Source of the DNA: Arcanobacterium_A hippocoleae
Lineage (GTDB): Bacteria > Actinomycetota > Actinomycetes > Actinomycetales > Actinomycetaceae
Assembly (NCBI RefSeq): GCF_031456295.1
Contig: NZ_JAVDUJ010000001.1
Coordinates: forward strand, 186,001 to 250,000
Length of the DNA stretch: 64,000 nucleotides
Direction of reading: 5' to 3'
Shown here: positions 45,379 through 54,850 of the stretch, in pieces
Numbering within the stretch: the first letter of the stretch is position 1
Layout of the letters: each line of letters starts with the position of its first letter
The notes under the pieces: model-generated
Databases searched by the model: none
What the model was told of the DNA's origin: nothing
Seen by the model: the letters and a program-made list of their open reading frames with translations, nothing else
Made by a program: the position numbers and the translations under genes

Positions 45379-46070
45379 CCTTGTGCTCGCCACCGAAAGA
45401 TGTTCATTTTCATTTCTGAAAGTAACGTCGTACGGGTTAAGGACACGCTTGAACGCTGCCGTATTCGCTCGATGAGACGTAACTTAGCTTGGCTTGCTAC
45501 GTCACCTCTATTTGCGTAATTCACTGCACCGATCAGTAAATCGGCAAGCTGAAGTAAACCAACATGATGGGATTCCACTATTTGCAATCGGCGAATATTA
45601 CCGCGATTAAAGTCGTATTCTGCATTAGCTATAACGTCGCGCAGTCGAATGATTTTCTGGTGACCATTTGTGTCTTTTTTGTCGAAGTAAACATAGGCCT
45701 CGTCCTGCGCTGGAATTACGTTACGGATGAGATAAAACATCATCTTGTAGTACCAGTCATCATGTGTTTGCTGGAAACGTTCATGGTCAAGACCTTTTTT
45801 GGGGGCAACTACGGCTCGAAAATTTAGGTCATCGTCATCGAAGAAATAATCAATTATGTCGAGATAAAAATCGAGTTTTGCCGGAGAGACTTTTGTCCAT
45901 TTAATCTCGAAACTTGTAGGAATTTGATGCTTATCCCTGATTTCACGAAGTCGTACAGCAACATCACGCGATTTTGCTGTTGGGCAGACAACTGCTCCTA
46001 AAACCATAAATGGCTGGGCATCATGAGGCAGATGCGTACTCTCGTCACAGTAAATACTAAGTGCAGACAA
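45375..46070 (-). CDS. DUF3800 RNase H-like protein
   Basis: This 231-residue protein has YCDEST at the N-terminus, FEIKWTKVS, EAYVYFDKKD and LLQLADLLIGAVNY. These supply the acidic residues of the DUF3800 RNase H-like fold (D9, E10, D in YFDKKD, D in LADLL). The start is a TTG at 46070 with the strong ribosome site GGGAGG. DUF3800 genes recur in defence islands with partner toxins. It forms a two-gene unit with the downstream BECR-like gene and is lower in GC than the phage genes around it. Confidence 0.85.
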   Translation of the reverse strand: MSALSIYCDESTHLPHDAQPFMVLGAVVCPTAKSRDVAVRLREIRDKHQIPTSFEIKWTKVSPAKLDFYLDIIDYFFDDDDLNFRAVVAPKKGLDHERFQQTHDDWYYKMMFYLIRNVIPAQDEAYVYFDKKDTNGHQKIIRLRDVIANAEYDFNRGNIRRLQIVESHHVGLLQLADLLIGAVNYANRGDVASQAKLRLIERIRQRSSVSLTRTTLLSEMKMNIFRWRAQG

Positions 46071-46569
46071 AATTCACCTCCCTAGATCAATATCAACAGA
46101 CTCTCCGTCTAAGTGGGTTGACTGCGAAGCTCTGCTCAACCCAACGTCATAGAAGCAATACTACCCAAATCCGCATGCAAGCCAGAAGAGCACACACGCA
46201 CCTCGTACCAGACGAAAAATGAGAACCGGCCCTAGACTCCCACCGAAGCGGGCAGCGGAACCCGTCGTGTTGAGAACAACTCTACCAAACCCCCGCGCCA
46301 GCCAACCACACCTCACCTGGTCTGTAACAGAAATCCAGCCCGTCCCCAACCAGGGGTTGAGGCGGGCTGAACGATTACCCCCAAGTTTAGCACCAGCTTG
46401 TGCCGCTCGTAATGCACTCGATACGAGCCATCACCGAAGTTTGGAAAAAACTCTGGCCTACCCGTCCGGTTTTGGGGGTGCTCAAGGGCGTATCGGTGAG
46501 AGCCTGAAGCAGCCACACCAGGTGACTGTGGGACATAACTGATTTGGCTCTCAGACAAGGAGCCAAATT
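46071..46569. other. Non-coding gap before the antirepressor
   Basis: About 500 bp containing the upstream region of the minus-strand DUF3800 unit and of the BRO gene. ORFs here lack ribosome sites and recognisable content, and I find no convincing repeat or RNA. Confidence 0.5.
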
Positions 46570-47333
46570 ATGGCAAACACAGCACTACGAGTGTTCACCC
46601 GGGCAGGGTTTGGAACGATTCGCACTATCGACGACGGTGGCAAGGTGATGTTTTGTGGCCGTGATGTCGCTACCGCGCTGGGGTATGAGAACCCTGGTAA
46701 AGCCATTCGTGACCACTGCAAGGGGGGGGTCCATTTCGTTACCCCCTTGAGACTGCTGGTGGTATCCAGCAAACCCGGTTTATTACCGAGGGTGATTTGT
46801 ATCGGTTGATCGCATCGTCGAAGCTACCAGCGGCGGTCGAGTTTGAGTCGTGGATGTTCGATGAAGTCCTCCCGTCGATCCGTAGGCACGGGGTGTATGC
46901 CATCGACGAGCTGTTGGCCGACGACGAACTGCTGGAACAAGCTCTCGTCACGTTGCGGGCGGAGCGAGCCAAGAGGCTAGCGGCCGAGCAGGCGTTGGCG
47001 GAGGCCGCACCGAAAATCTCGTATTACGACTTGGTGTTGGAGTCTAAAGATGCGGTGCCGGTCACGCTGATCGCTAAGGACTACGGTTACTCGGCTCGCA
47101 GGCTCAACCAGCTTCTCAACGAGCTAGGCGTGCAATACAAACAGTCCGGGGTATGGGTGTTGTACCAACCCCACTCCGGTAACGGGTACACCGATACCAA
47201 AACTCACGTCATAGACGAGGACGGCCACACCCGCATCCACACCTACTGGACACAAAAAGGTCGCCTGTTCATCTACGACTTGCTGAAAACCCAAGGTGTG
47301 CTGCCGGTGATCGAACAAGGCGGTGCGGCGTGA
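46570..47333 (+). pseudogene. BRO-N/KilAC phage antirepressor, frameshifted in a G8 run
   Basis: The first frame gives the BRO-N start (LRVFTRAGFGTIRTIDDGGKVMF, GRDVATALGY). At the run of eight G (46722-46729) it shifts. In the next frame PFRYPLETAGGIQQTRFITEGDLYRLIASSKLPAA continues BRO-N, and KISYYDLVLESKDAVPVTLIAKDYG...LNQLLNELGVQYKQSGVWVLY is the KilAC/Ant domain. A total of nine (or six) G would restore one protein of about 254 residues. Such proteins relieve phage repression. The G tract could be decay, slippage or read error. Confidence 0.85.
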
Positions 47334-47752
47334 GTGAGAAACTATCCAGACGCAACACTGAAGGCTACCTCGACCTCACTGCCTTCGATGCGTTGGCCTG
47401 TATCGACCGGCCGGAACACTGCCCGAAGGCGCTGGTGTACATCTGCTCACCCTACCGAGGCGAGATCGCCAGAAACGTGCGGCTGGCTCGCGAGTTTTGC
47501 GCCACCGCCGTCGAGGCAGGTTACGCGCCTATCGCGCCTCATTTGTTGTTGACCCAGTTTATGGATGATGAAAACCCGTTCGAGCGCAGGGTTGCGTTTG
47601 GTATCAACCATCTGATCCTCGCTAGCTGTGACGAGGTGTGGGTGTATCAGCCGTTGATTAGTGAGGGCATGGCCAAAGAGATCGATTGGGCGAAAACCGC
47701 CCGTAAACCCATCCGCTATTTCACGGCCGATTTTGAGGAGGTCACCCTATGA
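47330..47752 (+). CDS. DUF4406-like nucleotide-modifying protein
   Basis: 140 residues from a GTG overlapping the antirepressor stop (GTGA). ALVYICSPYRGEIARNVRLAREFCATAVEAGYAPIAPHLLLTQFMDD and ASCDEVWVYQPLISEGMAKEIDWA match the nucleoside 2-deoxyribosyltransferase-like Rossmann fold (DUF4406/DUF7768). Common in phage replication blocks; probably acts on nucleotides. Overlaps the primase gene by 4 bp. Confidence 0.8.
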   Translation: MSEKLSRRNTEGYLDLTAFDALACIDRPEHCPKALVYICSPYRGEIARNVRLAREFCATAVEAGYAPIAPHLLLTQFMDDENPFERRVAFGINHLILASCDEVWVYQPLISEGMAKEIDWAKTARKPIRYFTADFEEVTL

Positions 47753-48822
47753 AACCAATGACCATGTACACCTCCACTGTCGCAGGCCAACACAACAACG
47801 CCGTCTACCCGAACCGGCATGAAGTCAGCACGGCGGCTGATTTGGAAGCTGTGGCGCGTTTGGATCATGTGGTGGCCGATTATCAAGACCGGCGACGCTC
47901 GAGCGCGAATTTCTTGTCCTCGAACACTTTGGTGATGGATGTGGACAACGATCACAGCGAGGAGCCAGCCGACTGGGTAACCCCAGAAACCCTTGCTGGA
48001 TTAATACCGGGGGTGGCGTTTATGACTGCTACTAGCCGAAACCATATGAAAACAAAAGGTGCCCAGTCGGCCAGGCCACGTTTCCACGTCTATTTCCCAA
48101 TCACCCCCGTGACGGATGCGAACAAGTATGCGGGGTTGAAGAAGCAACTCGCCACCAAATACGGCTTCTTTGATGCTAATGCGGTGGATGCTGGTCGGTT
48201 CATCTACGGCCACCCGGCACCCGAGACCACGGTTCAGGATGGCGACAAACTGGTTGATGAGTGGCTGGTGGAGGCGGTGGATGCGGACATGTTCGCCGCG
48301 TTCGATACTGCTACGCAGGCGATTGCGCCAGGGTCGCGTAATGCCACGTTGTCGCGGTTTGCTGGGCGGGTGTTGGTGCGCTACGGGGATAGCCCGCAAG
48401 CCCGTGAACTGTTTGATCGCAAGGCCGGGCTGTGCGAACCGCCCCTACCGAGTGTCGAGGTGGAGAATATTTGGGCTTCGGTGCTACGTTTCGCCACCAA
48501 GGTTGCGACCAGCCCTGGCTACGTGCCGCCAGAGGTGTATGCCGCGCTGACGGGGTTGAAACCGGAAGATTTCACAGATGTTGGGCAGGCTGACACGCTC
48601 GCTGGCGAATACGCCTCAAAGATCCGCTATTCGCTGGCTACCCGCTGGTTGGTGTTCGAGGGCGGGTTCTGGGTAGAAAACGATCTGTCTGCCCAAGGCG
48701 TGGCTCAAGAACTCACCGCCCGCCAACTCGATGAAGCCAACGCTCACGTCGCTCAGGCGTGGGAGCGCATGCAGACCACGGGCGCTGACCTGGTGATCGC
48801 CTCTGCATCGTCGTGTCCTTAG
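47749..48822 (+). pseudogene. P4-type phage primase, C-terminally truncated
   Basis: 357 residues. The N-terminal primase-polymerase half has TLVMDVDNDHSEEP (catalytic acidic pair), RPRFHVYFPI and VDAGRFIYGHP. LATRWLVFEGGFWVEND and AQAWERMQTTGADLVIASAS belong to the start of the DUF/D5-N region. The frame then ends abruptly. The expected 350-450 residue SF3 helicase is absent and the Gabija-like locus follows after 183 bp. So the phage block was cut here by the incoming defence genes or a deletion. It retains primase but not helicase. Confidence 0.8.
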
Positions 48823-49005
48823 GTAATCCAGAGGTAATCCTGCTCATCACCTGCTCGTCCACGCGGAGATCACATAGATGGAAACTGTCAGTTGGCAGTG
48901 TGTCCATCCCATTCGAGTCAATCGTCGGAACTAGAATAGAGTGGACACGAGCACATTCAAATTGAGCCCACACTGGGCGGACAACCAAGGAGTTCCCAAC
49001 CTTCC

Positions 49006-50906
49006 ATGAGGATCCGTACACTTCGGCTAAAGAACTTCCAATCGTTCGGGCCAGATCCAATCGAGATCAAGCTCAACCAGCTCACGTTCCTCCTCGGCCC
49101 GAACGGTGCAGGCAAGACAGTTGCTCTTGTCGCGCTAGCTCGGCTTTTCAGTCCGTCGCCTGCGCTCCGCCGCGTACAACTTGAGGACTTCCATGTCCCT
49201 ACGTCTGTCGGCCGAGATCTGGTAGACAACGAGCTCTGGATTGAGGTCGACATCGAGTTTGAGGAGAAAAGCCGACGAGGGTGAAAAACATCCGTTGATT
49301 CCGCCCTTCTGTGCCCACATGGCGATAGAGGTGCCAGGAGAGCTTCCACGCATTCGAGTCCGCCTTACGGCAGTCCTTGACTCTGACGGATACATCGACG
49401 AGAAAATCGAATACATCACCCAAGTCGATGATCACGGCGAGCCGACTAAGCGATCGAACATGTCGCGCCATGACCGTGCAGCCATCGAGGTGCACTATCT
49501 GCCAGCACGCCGCGACCCCCTTGACCACATCGCGTACACGACCGCCTCTCTTCTCGGGCGGATGCTTCGAGCTGCCGACTGGACGCAAGAGCGATCCAGT
49601 ATGGCGCGTTTGATGGAAGAAATCTCCACCTCGATGGCTAACAACGATGCCGTAACCGATATCAGTTTCGAGATCCAGCGAGTTTGGGCTGTTCTACATA
49701 AGGGGGCGTTCTTCAAGGAGCCGACCATTGCCTTCGGACGCGGCGAGATTGAGGGTGTGTTGCGTCAGCTGACGGTCACCTTCACACCGGGGCCGGTAGG
49801 TGACGTGGTCGGCTTTGAACGACTCAGTGATGGTCAGAAGTCACTGCTGTATATCTCGCTCGTCCTGGCATGGCAAGGGTCACGCGTAAGGTGTTGGGTG
49901 ACAAGGAACCTGCCAGCTGCGGCCACCAGTTCACATGGTTATCGCTCTTGAAGAACCGGAGAATAGCCTAGCTCCGCAATACCTTGGCCGGATCATCCGG
50001 CAGCTCCGGGAGGTATGCGACAAGAAGGATGTGCAGGGTGTCGTTGCGACGCATGCCCCAGCGTTATTGCACCGTGCCGAGCCGGAAGACATCCGGTTCC
50101 TGCGGTTGGCTGAGGACCGCACAACGACAGTCCACACGATCGTGCTGCCTCCCGCCACTGGCGAGGCAGCAAAGTACGTGCGCGAAGCTGTGCTAGCCTA
50201 CCCTGAGCTCTACTTCTCTCGTCTCGTTGTCTTGGTCGAGGGCGATAGTGAGCAGATTGTTCTCCCGCGGGTTTTCGCTGCTACTGGCATTTCTGAGGAC
50301 GATGTTTCAGTGTCGATTGTCCCACTCGGCGGTCGTCATGTCAATCATTTCTGGCGACTGCTTGAGCAGCTAGGGATTCCGTACATTACGCTGCTCGATC
50401 TCGACTGCGGGCGTTACCAGGGCGGCTGGGGGAGGGTGAAATACGCCGCCAAACAGCTGAACAGATTCCGACCTGGCACGCTTGACGACGATGAAGTAAA
50501 CAAGATCCCCAATTGGGACGAAGACCTTGACTTCCCGCAATTTAACGACACAAATTGGCTCAAAGAACTAGAGAAGCAAGGCGTTTTCTTCTCATACCCG
50601 CTCGACCTAGACCTAATGCTGTTGGAGGCCTACCCCGATGCGTACAAGGTCACCACGATGACTCCAGAGGAGGCCACTAAGGAGGCAGTTCTTGGCAAGG
50701 CGCGTGCTAACGTGGACCGATTCGACGACGGCTACCTTCAACTCTTTGATGAGTATATGAGGCAGTTCAAGAGGGGCAGCAAACCAGCCAGTCACATCGC
50801 TGCCATGTCTAAGCTTACAGACGAAGAGCTGCTTGAGACCCTGCCGGGGCCGCTTCAGCGGTTGGTGGAGGCCATTCAGCAACGGCTGGAATCGATCCCA
50901 GAATGA
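49006..50906 (+). pseudogene. gajA: GajA-like OLD-family ATPase-nuclease, broken by frameshifts
   Basis: Frame 1 (49006 to about 49270) gives MRIRTLRLKNFQSFGPD and Walker A LLGPNGAGKT. At the A4 run 49267-49270 one extra base shifts to frame 2 (KADEGEKHPLIPPFC...), which carries ERLSDGQKSLLYISLVLAWQG (ABC signature). A further change between about 49870 and 49930 moves to frame 3: MVIALEEPENSLAPQYLG (Walker B, D-loop) and the TOPRIM nuclease with VLVEGDSEQIVLP and LLDLDCGRYQGGW. In Gabija, GajA is the DNA-nicking ATPase. As read it is inactive. Confidence 0.82.
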
Positions 50907-52561
50907 TCCGACCAGAGGATTGGAAACCGACAGACGGCATCACGCTGGAGCCAAATGCCATACGGGCAGTCAAGCAGTTGGTGTCTAATGTCGTTGTGGC
51001 TGCCTGTCCTGGAGCGGGTAAGACTGAACTGCTGTCCCAGCGGGCGGAGTTCTTGTTGACGACAGGTACCTGCCGCTATCCGTATCGGATACTGGCGATC
51101 TCGTTCAAGGTGGATGCGGCGCGGAACATTCGTGATCGCGTTCTTCTGCGGTGCGGCGAACAACTTGCCTTACGATTCGACAGTCTTACCTTCCACGCGT
51201 TCGCCAAGCGGATCATCGACAACTACCGCCCCGTGTTGACGGGAGCGAAGTCCCTCGATCCGGACTATACGATTGGCGAAAAGCACGTTCCCCGCAAACA
51301 GATAACCTTCAAGCAGATGGTGCCGTTAGCACTCGAAATCCTACAGAAGAGTCCGTACGCGCGAAACGTGATCCGACAAACGTACACCCATGTCTTCCTC
51401 GATGAGTTCCAGGACGCCACAGGCGACCAGTACTTGTTACTCAAGGAAGCCTTCCTCGGCAGTAACACCATTCTCACGGCTGTCGGTGACACCAAGCAAC
51501 GTATCATGAGCTGGGCCGGTGCGCTGGACGGGATCATGCAAACCTTCGCCACGGACTTCCACGCTCAAGCACTGACTTTGTACCAGAACCATCGCTCCGC
51601 CCCGGCGCTGCGCCGAATGCAGAACCGCATGGTTCAGGTGATGGATCCACAAGGCGCGGTGCCACTTGCAGAGCTTTCAGGCAACGAAGGCTCGATCAAA
51701 GTTCTACCTTTCACCTCATCCATGGATGAGGCAGTGGAGATCGCACGTCGAATCAAGGTCTGGCTCGACGCAGGAGTTCCGGCGAGCGAGATTGCCAGCT
51801 TGGTACGTCAGCAGCCAGAGCTAGTGTGCCAACTGCTGGTCGGTGAACTGAACGGTCTTGGCATCGCGTCGCGTAACGAGCAGTGTTATCAGGATCTGAC
51901 GGCTGAGCCAGTAGCCGCTTTGATCCTGAATCTCATCCGGGCGGTGGCCGATGATCGCAGTTCAACGGCCTACGAGGACCTTATGCGGAGGTGCATCCCC
52001 AGCAGCCTGGCAGAGGAGAAAGCGTTGCGTAACTCCAGAGCTATGACTCGTTTTTTGGCGGCGAGGCGAGAACAATTCCGAGAGGGGCGGGCGGCACGGT
52101 CGAATCCGACAGATTGGGAGAGAACCATCGCAGAGTTCCTGGAGATGATTACCTTGCCGGTTCTGCATGCCCTCTCGCCCGAATACCAGCGTGGGCAGCG
52201 GCTCGAGGAAGTCATTGCGGATACCATCGCCGTGTTCAACCAAGAGCTCGACAAGGACGGTGATCCCGTAGCGGCTATGGTGCGGCTTTCTGAAGAGGAT
52301 GCTGTCCGGATCCTTACGATCCACAAGAGCAAGGGACTCGAGTTCGAGAAGGTCGTGGTCTTCGGTGTCGAGAGCCAGCTCTTCTGGGGAGACATGATCG
52401 AAGACTGCCGGTCGGAGTTCTTCGTGGCGATCTCAAGGGCCAAGAACGAATTGGTCTTGACCCCTACACAGCGACGCCCTCGTCCGGCGGGAGTGGTGTC
52501 CAGATGGGAAGAGCAACGCCATCCGATGCAGGAGTTCCTAGGCTACGCCAATGAGAATTAG
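50903..52561 (+). CDS. gajB: GajB-like UvrD helicase (Gabija)
   Basis: This 552-residue SF1 helicase has Walker A AACPGAGKTEL (about residues 31-41), motif Ia SLTFHAFAKRII, motif II FLDEFQDATGDQ, motif III AVGDTKQRIMSWAGA, motif V TIHKSKGLEFEKVVVFG and motif VI EFFVAISRAKNELVLTPTQ. The start overlaps the gajA stop (ATGA). The GajA-OLD plus UvrD pair defines Gabija antiphage defence. GajB is intact though gajA is broken, suggesting recent inactivation or sequence errors upstream. Confidence 0.88.
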   Translation: MIRPEDWKPTDGITLEPNAIRAVKQLVSNVVVAACPGAGKTELLSQRAEFLLTTGTCRYPYRILAISFKVDAARNIRDRVLLRCGEQLALRFDSLTFHAFAKRIIDNYRPVLTGAKSLDPDYTIGEKHVPRKQITFKQMVPLALEILQKSPYARNVIRQTYTHVFLDEFQDATGDQYLLLKEAFLGSNTILTAVGDTKQRIMSWAGALDGIMQTFATDFHAQALTLYQNHRSAPALRRMQNRMVQVMDPQGAVPLAELSGNEGSIKVLPFTSSMDEAVEIARRIKVWLDAGVPASEIASLVRQQPELVCQLLVGELNGLGIASRNEQCYQDLTAEPVAALILNLIRAVADDRSSTAYEDLMRRCIPSSLAEEKALRNSRAMTRFLAARREQFREGRAARSNPTDWERTIAEFLEMITLPVLHALSPEYQRGQRLEEVIADTIAVFNQELDKDGDPVAAMVRLSEEDAVRILTIHKSKGLEFEKVVVFGVESQLFWGDMIEDCRSEFFVAISRAKNELVLTPTQRRPRPAGVVSRWEEQRHPMQEFLGYANEN

Positions 52562-52578
52562 CGGATCTGTGTGGGACC

Positions 52579-52981
52579 TTGCGCGGGACAGGTGGAAGCG
52601 TAAGTTACGCCAGGCTAGCCCGAGGTTATCGGAGAATGGCGTGGTTGCGTTCGGTAGACGAGTTCACGGGATCGTTGAATAACATCGAGGGTTTCACACA
52701 GGGAACTGGCGAGATGTCCCCCTTGACCGCCTTACAGTGGGGTGAGCTGTTCGATAAGGTCGGAGAAGCGCAGTGACCTGCACTGCTGGCCAGGACCGAG
52801 AACGGCTATGTGTTCTCGACTCGAACGACCTCCCGGACCTGAGCTCGTTCGAGGAGATGCAGCGGAACTGGCCTGACGAGGCTGTGAGTTATTTCAATGA
52901 GGGCGCATATTAGCGCGAGGCTCGCTTCGACTACGACGTGCTTAACGTCCCGGATGGCGAGGTCTTCGTCTTCCTGAGCTG
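52579..52981 (+). pseudogene. Remnant of a small two-ORF unit with an internal stop
   Basis: A 65-residue frame (52579-52776, ending ALQWGELFDKVGEAQ) overlaps by GTGA a second frame from 52773 (MTCTAGQDRERLCVLD...). The second frame hits TAG at 52911-52913 but continues in the same frame as REARFDYDVLNVPDGEVFVFLSC to 52985. The coupling and the in-frame stop suggest decayed genes. I recognise neither product. Confidence 0.4.
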
Positions 52982-53269
52982 TTGACTCCTAGCCTGACCC
53001 CAGTCCCTGATGAGGGGATCGGGGTTCTTTTTCTCTGCTCGCATCCCCACTGTGAAACCTGATGGCGAACAGGGCACACCCAGTCTAGCGCTTTTGGCCT
53101 TAATGGCACGTTTGCAGCGCTCTTCTCGGTTCTCCTCGTATACGAGCAGAACTGCTGTTCGCCTAGCGTTACGGCGCGTGTGCTACGGTCACAAACAGCA
53201 GATGATTGAGCAGGGGATAGCTCAACACTGCCCCTGTTTTCTCGCCTCCAGAAGGTTCTCGCTGCGGTC

Positions 53270-53298
53270 TTGGCACTCCTGTTGTTTAGTAGTATGGT
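53270..53298 (+). promoter_or_regulatory. Promoter for the HEPN-like gene
   Basis: TTGGCA at 53270-53275 and TATGGT at 53293-53298 are separated by 17 bp, 20 bp upstream of the ATG at 53318. Confidence 0.6.
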
Positions 53299-53317
53299 CG
53301 TAGGGAAGGAGACTCAC

Positions 53318-54352
53318 ATGGAATTGAAGCGGGAACACGTCGAGTGGCTGAGCCTCGTTAGATACCAGTCTGATCTTGCAGAGAACCAAGCGAAGGAGCC
53401 GGAGCCGCTTAACACGGTAAGCATCTCGACCATCCACGATGCAGTCGAGTCGATGCTGAGCCTTATTGCGGAGGCCCATCAAGTGGCCACTCCGAGTAAG
53501 GACTTCGCGAAGTTATTTGACGCCGTCAGCGATCGTATGAGAACTCAGGGCGGGGATCTGTCCGGCCATCGCGGTGCCATGATTGCTCTGAATAACGCCC
53601 GAGTCGGCTTCAAACACCACGGCAATCAAAGCAACAAACAGACAATCGACAGGCACATCGCGAACGGGCTCAACTTCCTCGCTGACGCAGCCGTGCAAGG
53701 ACTCAACACCTCGTTCGCCGAAGTGTCGCTGCTTGGATTTGTGCGTGATTCCAAGGTGCGCGAGTACATACACCGAGCGGATGACTGCAGCTCTGGCGCA
53801 CTCGAAGATCGCATGCTTGCTTTTCAGTACCTGCGCCTGGCCTTCGAGACACTGGTGAAGGGGTACCAGCAAAGCAAGAGCTACTCCCCGGGTCGGCCCC
53901 TCATTACGACCAAGCCGAGTTTTCTTCCTTCAGTTTTCGATATCCAAGATTATGGTGGGAAGGTCGGGGAGAAAGCATTCGAGTGGCTGGAGAACTTAGA
54001 TAGTTGGGTGAGAATTCTAGTTCTAGGGATCGATGTCCAAGAGTATACGTTCTTCTTGGCATATACTCCAAGGGTCACGATGATGTCGGGTGGGAACGCT
54101 TATTTGCATTGGCGTTCCGGAGCCGGTCTTTCCGATGACATCTTCCGCCGTTGTCGTCATTTCGTGGTGGAGTCGGCGATTCGGCTGGGACGGAGAGACT
54201 TCGCCTACGACGCCTGGAACGCGCGGCAGTCTTTGCCTGAGGATCAGCGAAAAATCATGGGGATAAGCCGTTTGATGCTTCCCGATGAGAACGGGCTGTT
54301 GAGTCCGCACGAAGACCGTGACGACGCGAGTTTCGCAGAAGAGGCTCAGTAA
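53318..54352 (+). CDS. Unknown protein with HEPN-like R-x4-H motif
   Basis: This 344-residue protein starts at 53318 after GGAAGGAG. MIALNNARVGFKHHGN (about residues 88-103) resembles the R-x4-6-H active site and flanking helices of HEPN RNases. The N-terminal 120 residues are helical, the rest is mixed and unrecognised. It lies alone at the right end of the defence island behind Gabija with its own promoter and is followed by a hairpin (54386-54407). A defence role is inferred from location and motif; no partner gene is adjacent. Confidence 0.55.
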   Translation: MELKREHVEWLSLVRYQSDLAENQAKEPEPLNTVSISTIHDAVESMLSLIAEAHQVATPSKDFAKLFDAVSDRMRTQGGDLSGHRGAMIALNNARVGFKHHGNQSNKQTIDRHIANGLNFLADAAVQGLNTSFAEVSLLGFVRDSKVREYIHRADDCSSGALEDRMLAFQYLRLAFETLVKGYQQSKSYSPGRPLITTKPSFLPSVFDIQDYGGKVGEKAFEWLENLDSWVRILVLGIDVQEYTFFLAYTPRVTMMSGGNAYLHWRSGAGLSDDIFRRCRHFVVESAIRLGRRDFAYDAWNARQSLPEDQRKIMGISRLMLPDENGLLSPHEDRDDASFAEEAQ

Positions 54353-54385
54353 TCCCAATCCCATTAGGCGGCCCGCCTGATGATC

Positions 54386-54407
54386 TCTAGCGGCGACAGC
54401 CGCTAGA
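54386..54407 (+). terminator. Hairpin downstream of the HEPN-like gene
   Basis: TCTAGCGGC (54386-54394) and GCCGCTAGA (54399-54407) form a perfect 9-bp stem with a GACA loop; no T-run follows. Confidence 0.45.
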
Positions 54408-54641
54408 TGTACCCTGGGCTGCCCACGTTGACCTATTAGACCTCACCTTGGGGAGAGCTTAGTAATTTGATGCCCGTCGCTTTGCACTGCCAGTGAAGGA
54501 CTGGAGTGTAGAATCAGATGTGAGCGGAAAACGATAAGTTCGACACGTGCCCCTTGGGCTCCACCAGATGGACATTACACGAACACCTACTTTTTCAAAG
54601 GCGGTTTTGCCGTAAGGGTGTGGCTGTGATGTCAAAACAGA

Positions 54642-54684
54642 AACCGAGGATCAAGGTACTATGTACCTTGATCCTCGGTTTTTT
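54642..54684 (+). terminator. Strong intrinsic terminator of a lost gene
   Basis: A perfect 17-bp stem (54642-54658 with 54664-54680, loop CTATG) runs into a six-T tract. Its AT-rich context and form resemble Firmicutes terminators. No gene remains upstream of it. Confidence 0.85.
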
Positions 54685-54850
54685 GTATGCTTATGCCTTA
54701 TTTGGATAAAAAATTGTGCTGAAATAATTATTCAAAATTTGATACAAGGAAGAATTTAAAAGTGTGCCTTTGCGGTGTAAAACGGTCGTTGTAGTGTATG
54801 AAACCAAGGAGGTTATTTTATTTGTAATCTTGCAAAAAGTAATTTTTAAG

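Larger units (their letters stand above)
54353..54850. other. Non-coding boundary of the high-GC island
   Basis: About 500 bp marking the shift from high-GC DNA to an AT-rich segment at about 54580-54690. It holds a hairpin (54386-54407) and a strong terminator (54642-54684), both listed. No credible complete gene; ORF starts near 54764 lack support. Confidence 0.5.

Noticed and set aside
46161..46349. Small minus-strand ORF in the gap before the antirepressor
   Set aside because: No ribosome site, no conserved motif, Gly/Val/Arg-rich.
54538..54566. GTTCGA...CTCCACCA, resembling the tmRNA 3' end and so a possible attR
   Set aside because: Only the short motifs GTTCGA and CTCCACCA match. The spacing differs from 30152-30175 and the flanks do not form a T-arm stem, so a true direct repeat is not supported.
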